Below the pieces are notes generated by a model, which did not search any database, was not told where the DNA came from, and was given only the letters and a program-made list of their open reading frames with translations. Shown piece after piece: positions 45,384-58,683 of a DNA stretch of 64,000 nucleotides; the stretch's first letter is position 1; every line of letters starts with the position of its first letter. Origin of the DNA: Hyaloperonospora brassicae (taxonomy: Eukaryota; Oomycota; Peronosporomycetes; Peronosporales; Peronosporaceae); the NCBI GenBank assembly GCA_947650285.1, contig CANTFL010000017.1, forward strand, positions 172,874 through 236,873. The letters are read 5' to 3'. A program made the translations under genes and the position numbers.

Positions 45384-48233
45384 TTAAGATCGGCGTGTAG
45401 CTCTATGAGTCGGGAAAACTTCTACTTGAGGATCGATAAAAGCATCGCCGAGATTGTCTGTTGTTGCCACATATAATATCGAAGCTTTTCGATACAGGTA
45501 ATGAAACTGCATATTCCTCGTCGAAGAAAATTGACGAGAAACAATCAACTTGGTCTGGCCGTTTTTGTGCCAAATCATGTAGCACGTGTTCGACAGCCAG
45601 ATTTTGTTTGGACGTCAAACTTACGGGTAGAACTAGAAACAGAAACTATTTGCACTGTCTAGACATGGTAGCTGTACGCAGTGCGTGCCAAAATTGTGAA
45701 GTTGCAATGACAATATCATTGTCCGCTATAACAGCCCTGCTTTTAGCTGCCTCTGATGGTTCGAGAAGGCGCCGGTTCTGCCAATTAATCTTGACGCGCA
45801 TACGAGAAGGCAATGGTTGATCAAACTCTGGAATGGACGCTGAGAGCTTTAATGTATAGGAGATCCAAAATTTTTGAACTGGTCCGTGCTGTAATGGCGG
45901 ATATATATAAGCTGTATCCAAGCGCCATTTTGTAGATCCGGTGCTACACTTATCGGCTTGAACGGGTAAAATTCTGGTAATGACGACGGCAAGAATAAGA
46001 GGCGGAAGTGTGGTGTTGTCGGCTGTAATCTTCGGCTAGTATAAATGTATTCTACAATTCACACAGCTTTACAAGTGCCCTTTGACTTTGTGGCTAATTG
46101 CTTATGGTCCTAGCTTAAATTTTTGTAACTGATCAAATTGTTGAGGAACATCAAGAGGTTCTATATTGAGTGTCAAAGAGAGAGAGAAATGTTTGAGGCT
46201 GATCCCGGTACGTCGAGCGACCAGTGACCACCAAGGATGGATATCCAGCTGTGGGAGCTACTGTCTGGCGTTATAAGCCGATATATCCGCCTCTCACTCG
46301 ACCCACGTACCTCCTGGTTCCACTCTAAGCGCTCATCCACTCGGCCACTGGGGTCAGTGTCGAGTGTCACAAAACAATGACACCTTGTCAATTAAGTTGA
46401 CGTAACAGAAAAGTACGCGTTAGAGACTCGCATTGGTTTCGAGTATTCCAGAGTGTGTAAAGCTAGACCAGAAGTCATATGAAAACAGCCTGGTGTTTGC
46501 TACACCCGTGGGTACATATAGACCAAAAGAAATATCTGAAGGAGCGCCGTGTGCGCTCTGACACGAAAGAGATTTTGAACGACAGAGACAATGCATAAAC
46601 ACTTCATTCCATTGTGTAAGTTGCAGAGAGTTACCAAGTTGACCGAACATCCATTGCTTGATTATCGCAATAGATGCATTGCCATCACTCGCAAGAACGA
46701 GAATCAAGTCGGTTATACAACGGCGTAATGTCAAATACGTGCGGCTCGTCAATCGTTGAGTCAGGATTCTACTAGAAAGAAGGTATGATGACAAGTTACG
46801 CTACAGCAAACTAAATCATGGCGATAGTAAGACAGTTACCTACTTGGTCAACCTGCACATTATTGTCAATTTAGTAAATTTGGTCTCGGCCGATCGTCTG
46901 GTCTTCACTTAGGCGTTTATCTTGCTCAGGTACCATTAATTCGAGTAATAGAGTGATGTTTGATGTCGCAAAGCAGGAAGTTAGATTTTCCACAATCTTG
47001 TCGTGCGGCATACTCTATTCGCAACGAGTGGTTTGAGGTCGACCGAAAATGACCAAATTTCCACGCGGTGAATAGGCGACGGTCATTGACAAGACTCCGG
47101 ACCTTCTGGAAACCTTGTTAAGGGTCGTAAAACGCCAGCCGAATACATCAACGAACATGTGCATAGTTCAAAGCAGGGATCGGTGCTCTCAGTAAAGTTT
47201 GGAATGAGCAAATGCTGCTCTTGACTATGAGTCGCACCCTTTACAAGGCTGTAATGGGCTAAATATTGAGAGATCGACGGACAGTTCGTGTGACAAGGGT
47301 AGCAAAGCCTTTGACCCTCTCGGAAGACCAACACTAAGTCTCGCGTTTGAGCTTGTAAGGTAGCGGCGAGCGTCGCGGCTCTCGACAGGGATAAGTCACT
47401 CTGTATACAAACGTTGCTGCAATCGTCGAGTCAGACGGCAGGAAATGGATGCTGCAAGCTGGCTGTGTTCTATAGCATCCGCTGTGCACATGAACAGCAC
47501 GTATAAGAGCTCCGAACTAAATTCCACGCTAAGCTTTTGCGATAATGCGAAAAGTTTTACGAGTCTTTCACCGTTGTCGCTAATCATACGAGTCCGTTGC
47601 ACCTGTCTGCTCTACAAACACGAACTCATTCCGTTCAGCCTTACACGTGATTTTTACCGTCAGGCAAAAAAGATCAGCATTTGCCACCTCGACAGTCTGC
47701 ACTTTGTCTACGTCAACACACACCGTCCTCTACGTCTTGCTCTACCTCGCTGATCGAGGATATCAGACCTGGACCATCAAAGATGACGCGACAGTTGCAA
47801 CTTTCGAATGGACCTGACTGCAATGTGGGTGGAAAGCAGCCGACACGGACGCTTTCTTGTCTCCAACGTGTCTCGACAACGTATTTTAGGACTGACAAGA
47901 GCGGTCAAAACCTGACTCTCAGCAATGCTCCTCGAAACAAGTGCGACATCTGTAGACAGCGGAGGCGATACCATTGAGGTCACAAACTTGCAAGTGCTTC
48001 CTGCACTTGAATGTAAGGAACTCGTTTGTAACATTTCGAATGCCAAGTCTTGACTGCCGCCCGTCGTTTCTCAGCTGAACGTAACACAAACGTCGATGTC
48101 CAGCGCTTTCTTTTTCGACTTTCCCCCAGCATGCTCTTTCTGGATACTCACCGCGCGCGAAATTCGCAATATAGCTGCCAGATGGAATTCCTATACAGAG
48201 GTTGAAGTTGAAGTTTCTCAGAGTGATTGTCAT
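45384..48233 (-). other. Possible unidentified multi-exon gene or gene remains, minus strand
   Basis: Several stop-free reverse-strand blocks have protein-like composition and plausible splice sites, but I recognise no family. The best are at 48233-48157 (start MTITLRNFNFNL, ending at a GTGAGT donor), about 47920-47760, about 47740-47590 and 47602-47400. Others lie at 46794-46420 and 45921-45384. If real, the gene is divergent from SPO11, with its start about 90 bp from the SPO11 ATG. The left part is interrupted by a SINE-like sequence, so either the gene is shorter or two loci are present. No full-length frame could be joined with confidence. Confidence 0.3.
46180..46360 (-). repeat. tRNA-derived SINE-like sequence
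   Basis: On the reverse strand TGGCCGAGTGG (46347-46337) is an exact RNA polymerase III A box as in tRNA-Ser/Leu. GGGTCGAGTGA (46304-46294) matches a B box at 8 of 11 positions, 43 nt after the A box ends. The flanks do not pair as a tRNA acceptor stem, so this is not an intact tRNA gene. The limits are approximate. Confidence 0.45.
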
Positions 48234-48320
48234 TCGACAATCTGCTGCCAGATGGAATTCTTATACAGAGGTTGAAGTTGAAGTTTCTCAGAGTGATTGT
48301 CATTCGACAATCTGCTGCCA
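48174..48320 (+). repeat. 70-bp tandem duplication at the SPO11 start
   Basis: A 70-bp unit (GCTGCCAGATGGAATTC...) occupies 48174-48243 and 48244-48313 with a single difference (C at 48191, T at 48261). A third partial copy (GCTGCCA) runs into the SPO11 ATG at 48320. The near-identity shows a recent duplication in the short region between SPO11 and the possible divergent gene. Confidence 0.9.
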
Positions 48321-50408
48321 TGGTGAAAGAACGCGAACAGACAGAGGCACAAGCGGTGGGATGGTCGCGAGAAGAGGCGAGAACGAGACCAAAGCCGACG
48401 GAATGAACGCTCTGTGCTGATGTGTAGTGACGTGTGCGGCTGTCTTTGCTCGTAGCAGGTCTTGCAGCGCATCGAAGACTTGGCAGCCGAGTTCTTCAAG
48501 TGCTTATCGGTCGGTTTAGGCGATTTTTGACCACTGAGACTTTCGACGAGCGAGTGACTGACCCATTGTGTGGCTTATAGGACGGAAACGTGCTGGATCT
48601 CGAAGCTGTGAGCACTTTGTTGGGGACGTCCTGGTGTCCTGCAAGTGGGGCTCGTGTTCATCTCTCGTGTTGTGGCAGCTGAAGCGCACTTCTTCGGCTA
48701 TGCTGTACGACCACGAGACAAAGCAGCAGGTCCACGGCAACGAGACGCGTCTGATCAAGCTGGTAATGAATGGGTACACATTCATTGTCTGCTCTTGTCG
48801 GCGGCTTTGATCACTTACTTGGTCGTGTCGCGTGCGTAGAACCGACAAGGAGGCAGACGATACACGGGCATCTGGCTCATCTTGCAGACGGTACATGCGC
48901 TGCTGATGGAGCACAAGACAGCAACACAGGTACATGTGGTCGACGCTTTACGCTATGCACACAGAGAGTGCGCATTGGAGACAGCATCTGACGTGGGTCG
49001 GGTCACGCCGCTTTGTGTCGAAGCGAGATGTGTACTATTTGCACCCCTTCTTCAAAGGCCAGAGCGAAGCCGACGAGGCGATTCTGGGTAGCTACTGCTT
49101 GACGCATGCTGTTGATGCTTTCTATCTTTCTCTGAGCATTGTGCACGTTTGTGTTTCAGATGCCGGAAGCATTTTGGGCGTGCCGAGAGGATGCATGAAT
49201 ATTGTTGGCGCATCGAGAGGTTGTTTCACCGGCGACATCAGTCTTATCGTGCGTTGCGATGTCTCTACCGGGTAGCCGTTAGGGCATGACTTCTGACTGA
49301 CACCTCTTTTTTGCAGAGAGATAACCAGTGGAGGTACTTTGGCAGTGGAGAAGAGGTGTCCATTACGCAAGAGCTGTTGCAGCTCAAGCCTAGCGAAATG
49401 TACGCAACGTGTGTTCGTGAGCCACGGCTTGAGTCTATCATGTAGTGCTCATGTCACTGTGCCGTAACTACTCAGGCACAGTAACGCAAAGTGCATTATC
49501 GTTATCGAGAAAGACGGTACGAAGACTTGTGTAGTTTTGCGGAGACAAGTGTATCTGAACGTTGCAATTTGCGAGGTGCTGAAGGGATCTTTAACCGCTT
49601 GAGGTACACCGTGCGTTTCTTAGCCAATTTTGCTTTTGCACACTGAGTGGGCTTGTCGATACTAGAGAGGACAAGTTTTTTGTGGCGGTTCCAAGCATCT
49701 TGATCACTGGCCGTGGGTTTCCAGATCTTGCAACAAGGTCGCCCGCTCCATCCAGGTGGTGCTGTTTTCTGTTGCTCATGCGATGCTCTTGTGCGTAGAA
49801 TGTTCGTGAGCATGTTGAGCAAGGCTTTTGGAATTCCAGTTCTCGGTCTTTGCGACTGCAATCCATTCGGCCTCTCGATCATGGTACAGCAATACGAGAT
49901 AGTGATTATGTGTCGCTCTAACAAGATGCTGTTGTAGCTTACATACAAACTAGGATCAGCTCGGATGCCCTTAGAATCACTACAATATGGTACGATTGGG
50001 ACTACGGTCTCGGTACAATACGCGGGTCAAGTCATTTGAGCATTCTGGTGATGCAGCTGTAGACATTAAGTGGGTCGGCCTCCGTCCGTCACAAGCTGCA
50101 AGCTTGGGTTTGCCGTCGTCGTCCCTCAAAGCGTTGACGCGAAAGGATACCGCCGTGGCAGAATCCTTACTAAGTACAAGCTTTGTTCAGGTGAAGACGG
50201 GGAACACATCGTAAGTTGGTCGCGTAGACTGAGCTGACACGTCTCCCGTGCACTTACACAGGCTACCGGTGCTTACAAGAGAGAAGTCCAAATGTGGCTT
50301 GGAGATACGCTACCGTGGAAAATCGAGCTCGAAGCCCTATACATTTTCGGGTTCACGTTCCTGACTTCCTTTCTTGAAGATTGCATCCGAGATTGCAATT
50401 TTCTATGA
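48320..50408 (+). CDS. SPO11: SPO11, meiotic DNA double-strand break protein (topoisomerase VI A-like)
   Basis: Fifteen short exons encode about 347 residues: 48320-48355, 48459-48513, 48581-48618, 48679-48762, 48888-48929, 49024-49087, 49160-49248, 49317-49399, 49476-49516, 49576-49603, 49666-49737, 49799-49883, 49938-49989, 50063-50190 and 50262-50408. SPO11 cuts DNA through a tyrosyl phosphodiester to start meiotic recombination. The catalytic Tyr lies in TQRDVYYLHPFF (Tyr90). The Toprim Glu is in VIEKDG (Glu175), GRGFPDLATR follows, and the Toprim acidic motif reads CDCNPFG (Asp230, Asn232). IKWVGLRPSQ and KIELEALYIFGF close the protein. The end of exon 3 and the first exon are the least certain. 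The 3' end is 52 bp from that of presenilin, which reads toward it. Confidence 0.88.
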
Positions 50409-50460
50409 TCCTTTTACGGGTTTCAGAATAGACGCCTTTCAGCTTGCATCCTCTCGTTTG

Positions 50461-52293
50461 TTATAACAGCACACCGATACTCAGCGAATTGCTCACGAAG
50501 TCCACAAATACCAGACGCAGCCAAAAGTACGTCATGACAGACAGCAGAATGGAGATTGGCAGCGCTGGGAGTGCCTTTTGGTACATACCGAGCAGAAACA
50601 ATGTTCCACCCAGACCCTGGACAACGAAGCGGGGCACGTAAGACATGCTGTCGACCCCACTAGACAAAAGCGCAGTGTCAACGTACCATGAGGACGGATA
50701 CCAAGCACCCGATCATCGCCGAAAAGTCGTACTTGGCGGCTCGAGATACTAACACGCTGTAAAAGACAAAATCTCCTAACCCGAGCTTGATCGTCTCATT
50801 CGCCTCTGCAACCCACACATGATGCAAGTCAGTCGAGCAACTCGATTCGGAAAACAGCTCGGAAGATCCCATACGTACCTCCTTCATCGATTATATACTT
50901 CTGGCATAGATCATGCCACAGGTCGGCTTCTCGTCCCTGATACCGTTCCAAGATCTTGTCCACGCGGGGAATAGCGGACGGGTTGTATTTCGTGTAGAAA
51001 TCGATCAAACGAACGCGAAGCTGGGCCTGACGACACGGCAGGGAGATCTGACATGACGAAGGCGGAGCTTTTGCCACGTCCCGCGGAGACCCTTGACGAA
51101 GAGGTATTTCGGACTCACACTGGTAGTACACATTTTCATGCGCGTACGGAGGTGGATTGCTTGAGTGATGACGGTGGATCTCTGCTTCGTACAGCAGACC
51201 TGAAGTGTACCGCCAAGCATCCGATACTCAGTAAGAAGGCCACATACAACATGGTGCAATGGATTCCAAACGTACCAGGCAACGGTCGCCCTTCCTGTTG
51301 TACAAGATTGACAAGCCACTTCAGCGGTCCACATGGTGTCAACACCGCACAGAGGTCATAAAATGCAAGCACGATCACCAGCGCCCACGTGCTCCATTCG
51401 GGAAATTGCCCCAGCTGCCAGGCCATGATGACCGACGTGGCAATCAAGTACATCTGCGTGAGCCACACGGGCGTGCCTTTCTGGTAAAATATGGTCAACA
51501 CGCCGACCACGGAGAAATTATACATGGCAAAAAACAGCGTGCATCTGTCCACTATGATCTCTAACTTGGCAATAACGATGACCATCATGTTGCCTCCCAG
51601 CATGCCCAACAGCATTGCCGACGAGAACATCATGTATCCAATCAGCATCTATGATTCATCAGACATCGCAACCAATGAGAAATGTGCCTACAGCCACCAC
51701 AGACACCTACTGGATAGCACGGGCTGTGAAGTCTCACCTTGTTAAAGTTCAGCTTATAGCAACAGACAATCACGAGCGTCGCCACAAGGAAGAACGACAC
51801 AATCACCAGCGCGTTCACTAGCGCATCAGCTGCTTTGGTACCTGTAGACGCTCCTTCGTCTCGTTCCGGTCCATAGACCAAATACGCGCTGCAGCAGCAC
51901 GTCAATAGGCGGGTCAGCTACGAGTTCGGCAAGTAGAAAATGTATACATTCTGCATCCGTGTTGCATTGTTGACAGTCGCAACGTACTCTGCGAGCGCTT
52001 GAGCCAGCGCTGGATCCGCCACCTGAAGTGACACGAAGCTGCAAACAGACGAGTGTCCACCTAAGTACGATCCTGAACATGTGTCTCTTGCATGTCTTCG
52101 AGACGCACCTGGCAAACAACATCGTGACTGCCACAGGCCACACGACGGCGGAGAACGAGCCAATCGAGTGCATCAGCTTCTGATGCGTGATGCCGTCTTG
52201 CTGCTCACTCTCATCGTGCGACTGGTGGTTCGGCCCGGCGGGCAGCAGACGCTCGCGCACATCGCTATCACTTAGAGCTTCGACGTCCGACAT
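50461..52293 (-). CDS. PSEN: Presenilin, catalytic subunit of gamma-secretase
   Basis: Seven exons on the reverse strand: 52293-52109, 52038-51984, 51917-51738, 51648-51276, 51199-50879, 50805-50687 and 50616-50461. They encode 462 residues. Presenilins are nine-pass aspartyl proteases that cut membrane stubs within the bilayer. The first catalytic Asp is in LAFYDLCAVL (Asp238), the second in LGLGDF (Asp383), and PAL is at 428-430 (KALPALPIS). About 107 residues of hydrophilic loop lie between them, containing YNPSAIPRVDKILERYQGR. The N-terminal tail is acidic and ends in ERLLP. An ATG 21 codons further upstream is in frame but less likely. The second intron (66 nt) was placed to avoid a stop and is the weakest junction; the last acceptor (TTGTCCAG) restores family alignment. 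Confidence 0.9.
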
Positions 52294-53174
52294 GATGTCA
52301 AGCCACAAAAGTGAGGATCGGGAACGATTCAGACAGGCCTGTGGTATTTCATACATTCTTTATGATAGGTGTGAGGGACTAGTTGTGGTCAAGAACCATC
52401 TGGTGAAACGTATGTACATCTATATGAATCTAAAAAAAGGTCTCGAAAGGCAAAAGAACGACCAGGCAGTATGATTACCTCAATTTGAGTCGATTAGCTT
52501 GGACTGACTGCATGACATTTGCCACGTTAAGGCAATTAAGGCACGGTAAACGAATTGTTCGTGCATAAAAAGGAGGGACAAGCCGGTCACCAGTCTGTTA
52601 ATTTGGCCACATAAGGAAGGCATCTCACATGTGGAGCTACTTACTGCAGCGACACTTTGTGAGGTACTTGCGTAGGTAAAGCTCTATTTTTTTTAGCAAT
52701 ACGAACATAAGTTTAAAGAAAAAACAGCACCATTGCTTCGCATGAGTAAGAAAATGACATCTGTACTGCTTGAGTGCAACGTAGAGCCCTAGCACGGCCC
52801 AATTACTTTCGTTTCAGCTGTCTACACACACTGTAAAGCAGCCCCACAAGCTACTTGCTTGTTGCCGCCATCTCAGAACGAGTATCCACAATGTTTGCTG
52901 TGACGTAACACTAGTCTTCTGCATGTCATGTCGTAAAAAAACTGCTTGTGGCGCAGTAGCATTGTAAACCATGTGAGCACTTTCACCCGATACTGGCGAT
53001 AAAGTTCTACTTGTTAAAAGAAGACGGAGTTGCATCGCGTGATAAACTTGGCATTCATCTCGACTCCTGCTATTCCAACAAGCAGTGACAGTCGACGGTG
53101 CAACATACTTTGTGTGAAGTGCAAAAAGTCGGCTTCTTGTGTGTATCCTGACCCAACACGGATAAAAGCGTGCT
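52294..53174. other. Intergenic region, no gene seen
   Basis: This region contains the upstream part of presenilin on the reverse strand and the 3' region of allantoicase. One open reverse frame (53188-52814) overlaps the allantoicase stop and lacks family features, so it is not called. Confidence 0.5.
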
Positions 53175-54377
53175 TCACAGGCGAGCATCAGCGTCCTTCT
53201 TGACCCCTATCAGGCGAAGACGACTGATTCCGCCATCGGGGAACATCTCGAGCTTAACATAATTGACCCCAGCTGAGATTACGTGCACGTTTCCTTCGAC
53301 GACGGAATAGTAGTGACGCTTGTGTGCCTCCAGCTTTACGCGAGGCAGCACCACTTCCCACTTGATCACTCCGTCATCCTTCATCAACTCATTCGCAGCA
53401 TCGTCACCATAGTATCGCGTGCCATACACCACGCAGCTCTCGGGAAAGTTGCCCTTGAAATGGTTCGTGTCCACCTCGACCTGCTGGATGACGCCCAAAT
53501 GCCCCAGTTTGAGCACGGCCCAGTCTTTGCCAGGAACTTCCAATAGCCCACTGCTCGCATCCACCTTCAAAATCGCAGGTCGTGTCACCTTGCGGGCAGT
53601 TTCCCATCCTCCAGCCATCGTCTTGCTTCGTCCTGGTGCAGTCAGATTGCGGGGGTGGCCATAATGGGCATCATTGAACCCGATCACCTGGCCCCCGTTC
53701 TCAATACTCACCAGATCCAGCTTTTCAGAGCTCGAGACCAGCTTCCAATTTCTCACCACCTCGCCCAACACACGCAGCCGTGCGATCCCTCCATCGGGAA
53801 ACACGTTGAGTCGAATGTGCGTCCAGGGACCTCTTTTGGTCGGCGACACCCGCAGCAGATTGTGGCGAGTTTCAGGATATCCGGCTCCGAGCTTTGTAAT
53901 TGGCACGATCTCAGTCCATTTCGTCGACTGGAGCTGTTCAACCAGCTTGAGGTCCTCCAACGTGGCACTCACACCCATCGCGCGGTCTTCCAGAGCTTTG
54001 GCCGTAAGAACTCGCAGCGCACTGTCGGCACCGGCACCGCCGCCCTGTGCCAAGTCCGCCGCCTGAATCGAAACGCGCGGCGCGTAATTACCAGTGAAGA
54101 ACGCCGTGTCCACGTCCACGACGTCCACTGTGCCGCGCATGCCCAGCGCCAGCACACACCAGTCGTGACCGCTCGTCCGCTTGCGTCGCGACTCCCAGCC
54201 GTCCATCCACTTGCCGAAACTCGTGAACCTGTCGGCGATGTCCACTGGCGGCTCTGGAAGCAGCAGGCGACTCGCAGGCGCGAACCACTCGTCCGTGGCG
54301 AACAGCACGCGGGCTCCGTAGGCTGCGCTGGCCAAGTCGGTCATTGTCTCGACTAAGTCAGCCGTCGACGGCTTCAT
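53175..54377 (-). CDS. Allantoicase
   Basis: A 400-residue intronless frame encodes allantoicase, which splits allantoate into ureidoglycolate and urea in purine breakdown. The protein has the two tandem allantoicase repeats. The first runs from about residue 40 (FGKWMDGWESRRKR, then HDWCVLALGMRG) to 210. The second runs from about 255 (MAGGWETARK, then KDWAVLKLGHLGV) to the end. Each repeat ends with an FPDGGI-RLR motif (NVFPDGGIARLR and MFPDGGISRLR). The start at 54377 gives a complete first repeat. No targeting signal is evident, so a cytosolic place is likely. It lets the cell use allantoin-derived nitrogen. Confidence 0.96.
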   Translation of the reverse strand: MKPSTADLVETMTDLASAAYGARVLFATDEWFAPASRLLLPEPPVDIADRFTSFGKWMDGWESRRKRTSGHDWCVLALGMRGTVDVVDVDTAFFTGNYAPRVSIQAADLAQGGGAGADSALRVLTAKALEDRAMGVSATLEDLKLVEQLQSTKWTEIVPITKLGAGYPETRHNLLRVSPTKRGPWTHIRLNVFPDGGIARLRVLGEVVRNWKLVSSSEKLDLVSIENGGQVIGFNDAHYGHPRNLTAPGRSKTMAGGWETARKVTRPAILKVDASSGLLEVPGKDWAVLKLGHLGVIQQVEVDTNHFKGNFPESCVVYGTRYYGDDAANELMKDDGVIKWEVVLPRVKLEAHKRHYYSVVEGNVHVISAGVNYVKLEMFPDGGISRLRLIGVKKDADARL

Positions 54378-55925
54378 GACTCGACAAGGAGTGAGTGGAG
54401 TGCGAATGGATTGGGAAGAACGGAACGGGATCCGATATGGCGATCGATGATGGACCGGTTTGATATTACGACGAAAGGAAGAAGCGACGGGGAGATTCAG
54501 TCTGCTTCTTCTGCTACTTTCTGGTGAGGGCGAGAATTGTTTTTCTATCGATCATGTACGAAGTGGACAGACGTGGGCGAGAGGATGGCAGACGCACTTT
54601 TGTATCGGGTCAGGATGATGGCGGCTGCGTTCACGACTGACTGGGTGGAACAATGCAGCGCTGTACCACCCACGGTCGTTGTTGGGGAGAAGGCGGTTGT
54701 ATAGAGTTTGGTTGCGCTCTCGCAAGTGGTGCACGTATGTTTGTTGAACGATTTACCACGAGACCCGATCTCGGAGATGTGGTGATTCCTCGACAGAACG
54801 TGAGTGCAAGTCAGCTCAAGTGTTCTAAAGTGTTGTCATGGTTCAGGACACCCACATATCGTGTCAGCTCGGCCGATCCCGTTCACCTTCATCCGCAACG
54901 CGCTTCTTCCGAGTATGTGTGATACAAAAGCCTCGAAATGCACAGCACTGCTGTACCAATCGTGGCAAGAACCATCTGAGGCAGCTCCTTGCGCCACCTA
55001 CCGTAGCCTCAATCGCGTGCTCAGTATCTCTTACAGTGACTTACCACGTCGCTACCCTGAGCGCGTCCCATTTATGCAGTCACGAGTGTGATTCGAAGAT
55101 TCGCGGGAAATGGAGTCAACCGGTGGCTCTGTGCCACTGCTCTTCTGCACGCGAGTCGAATCGACAATCGCCGAGAGGATCGCTCAGCAGACTCTCGTCT
55201 CCTGAAACGGCTCGACACTTGACCACGAGCAGAGCCGTTCGTTCGAGATTTACACACTAACGCAGAAGATCTACGCGAACGGCGCGTGGAGTTCGTCAGC
55301 AACCGCAATTGTAGATAGGCCTCCGCGAGACACTTTGACGACGCGCTGTTGTGCCTCAGTGACTTGTGCCACATGAGACAGACCGAATGTCCGCTCACTT
55401 CGAGGACCTTAGAGCGCTGACATGAACCCATCGAGTCAGCAGCTCCGTAAGCTCCAAAAGTGGCTGCACTGCTCCCCTTCTCTGTTCCTTTACTTGCCAT
55501 CACATCAGCGATCTTTGGCATAGAGAGGCGGACGGGCGACGAAGATCGGGCGGTGTTGGCCCCCCGGGCGCGGGAAAACGCAAAGGTCGTTGGCAAAAGA
55601 GGCGCGAAAAGAGCTCGCGCAAAGACACGTCGCGCTTGAAGCTGCGGCTCTCTTCCAGACGAATGTCCGTTCGAGCGCGGATCGATATCGAAGCCAGGAC
55701 GACCCCTAACAAGGACCTGCCAATCGCCCGGCAAAACAGGGCTCGTCTATCGGCCTCTTGATAGAAAAAGCACATGCCGTGCGAGACAAACCCAGAGGCA
55801 CACGTGAGCGGGGTGCTGAAAAACCTCATCCAGCGGACACAAATAACCTCGCGAGAAAACCAAGAGCGCGCCGTTTCTATTCTTGCGCGCCAAACCGCTA
55901 CAGCGCCGACGAGAGCAGTCAGCTG
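54378..55925. other. 1.5-kb divergent region between allantoicase and the DYRK-like kinase
   Basis: This is the upstream region of both neighbours. A reverse frame at 55734-55072 is long but lacks any domain and sits in GC-rich sequence. Short coding-like scraps on the - strand near 55390-55275 could be a C-terminal exon of an unseen gene, but this is not supported. Confidence 0.4.
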
Positions 55926-57985
<2,060 letters not shown>

Positions 57986-58683
57986 TTGGTCGTTGTGCTG
58001 CACGCAAAAGCGCAGAAGAAAGGCCAGAAAGTGGTCGCACCTCGATCGATCGGCTGCGCGTTTGACGCGTCGCCAGCTGGATCGGGCTGTGGAAGCGTGT
58101 GCGGCTTGCCACGCTGAACACTGCGGAATCCACGAAAGGCCGTCCATCGATCTTTGCTCTACATGTCGTCAAGAAACGGCGGCAAACCGACCTGTGACAG
58201 AGGTTGCGGGCGCATGCGCGATATTGCGGTGCTTCTTCAGCAAGTCACGGGTACATGTGCACTGACTGCGCGTGGAGGATACAGGACTAGTGCAGCGTCA
58301 CTTGGCGTGCGACGCACACGACGCCAGCTGATGGCTAGAACGCGAAGTAGATGGGCCTGAGGCGTGTGCCCTCGACGCACAAATGGCTGGCTGGACAACT
58401 GGGTACATCTGTAAATTAGCAAATACCCGTACAGCAATAAGTGCCGATCAATGAAAGAACAGTAGCAATCAAACTGGTCCCATCCTAATGCTCCATCCCA
58501 CACGCAGAGATATGTCCTCGAGCATTACACAAGACAAGCAGAACGACACAACTTCCGACTGAAGCTTCGGTCCCCGATAAACAGCGCTGGGAGTTCGTGT
58601 TATTGTCGCAGGCGCAGTCAATTACTGTAACATCTGCGCTTGGTCTCCTAGTGCACCATCCCAACAGCGCAAGTCTTTCGCGT
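57986..58683. other. Intergenic region with a Cys-rich open stretch
   Basis: The + strand at about 58060-58180 encodes several Cys and His residues (EACAACHAEHCG, then LCSTC), and TRRQL recurs near 58320 in another frame. It looks like possible gene remains, but no domain or start is supported. The right part is the 3' region of eS12. Confidence 0.35.

Noticed and set aside
46280..46360. A functional tRNA-Ser or tRNA-Leu gene
   Set aside because: The A box is perfect, but the acceptor and T stems do not pair and the B box is weak.
52814..53188. Reverse frame overlapping the allantoicase stop codon
   Set aside because: It overlaps a confirmed gene end and is Cys/Ser/Arg-rich without motifs.
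53655..54356. 233-residue forward frame opposite allantoicase
   Set aside because: Antisense shadow of a clear two-repeat allantoicase.
55275..55390. Reverse-strand coding-like C-terminus ending near 55275
   Set aside because: A short stop-free run preceded by a stop, with no upstream exon that could be joined convincingly.
55072..55734. 220-residue reverse frame upstream of the kinase
   Set aside because: No domain, no consistent splice context, low-complexity Ser/Arg content; kept only as intergenic.
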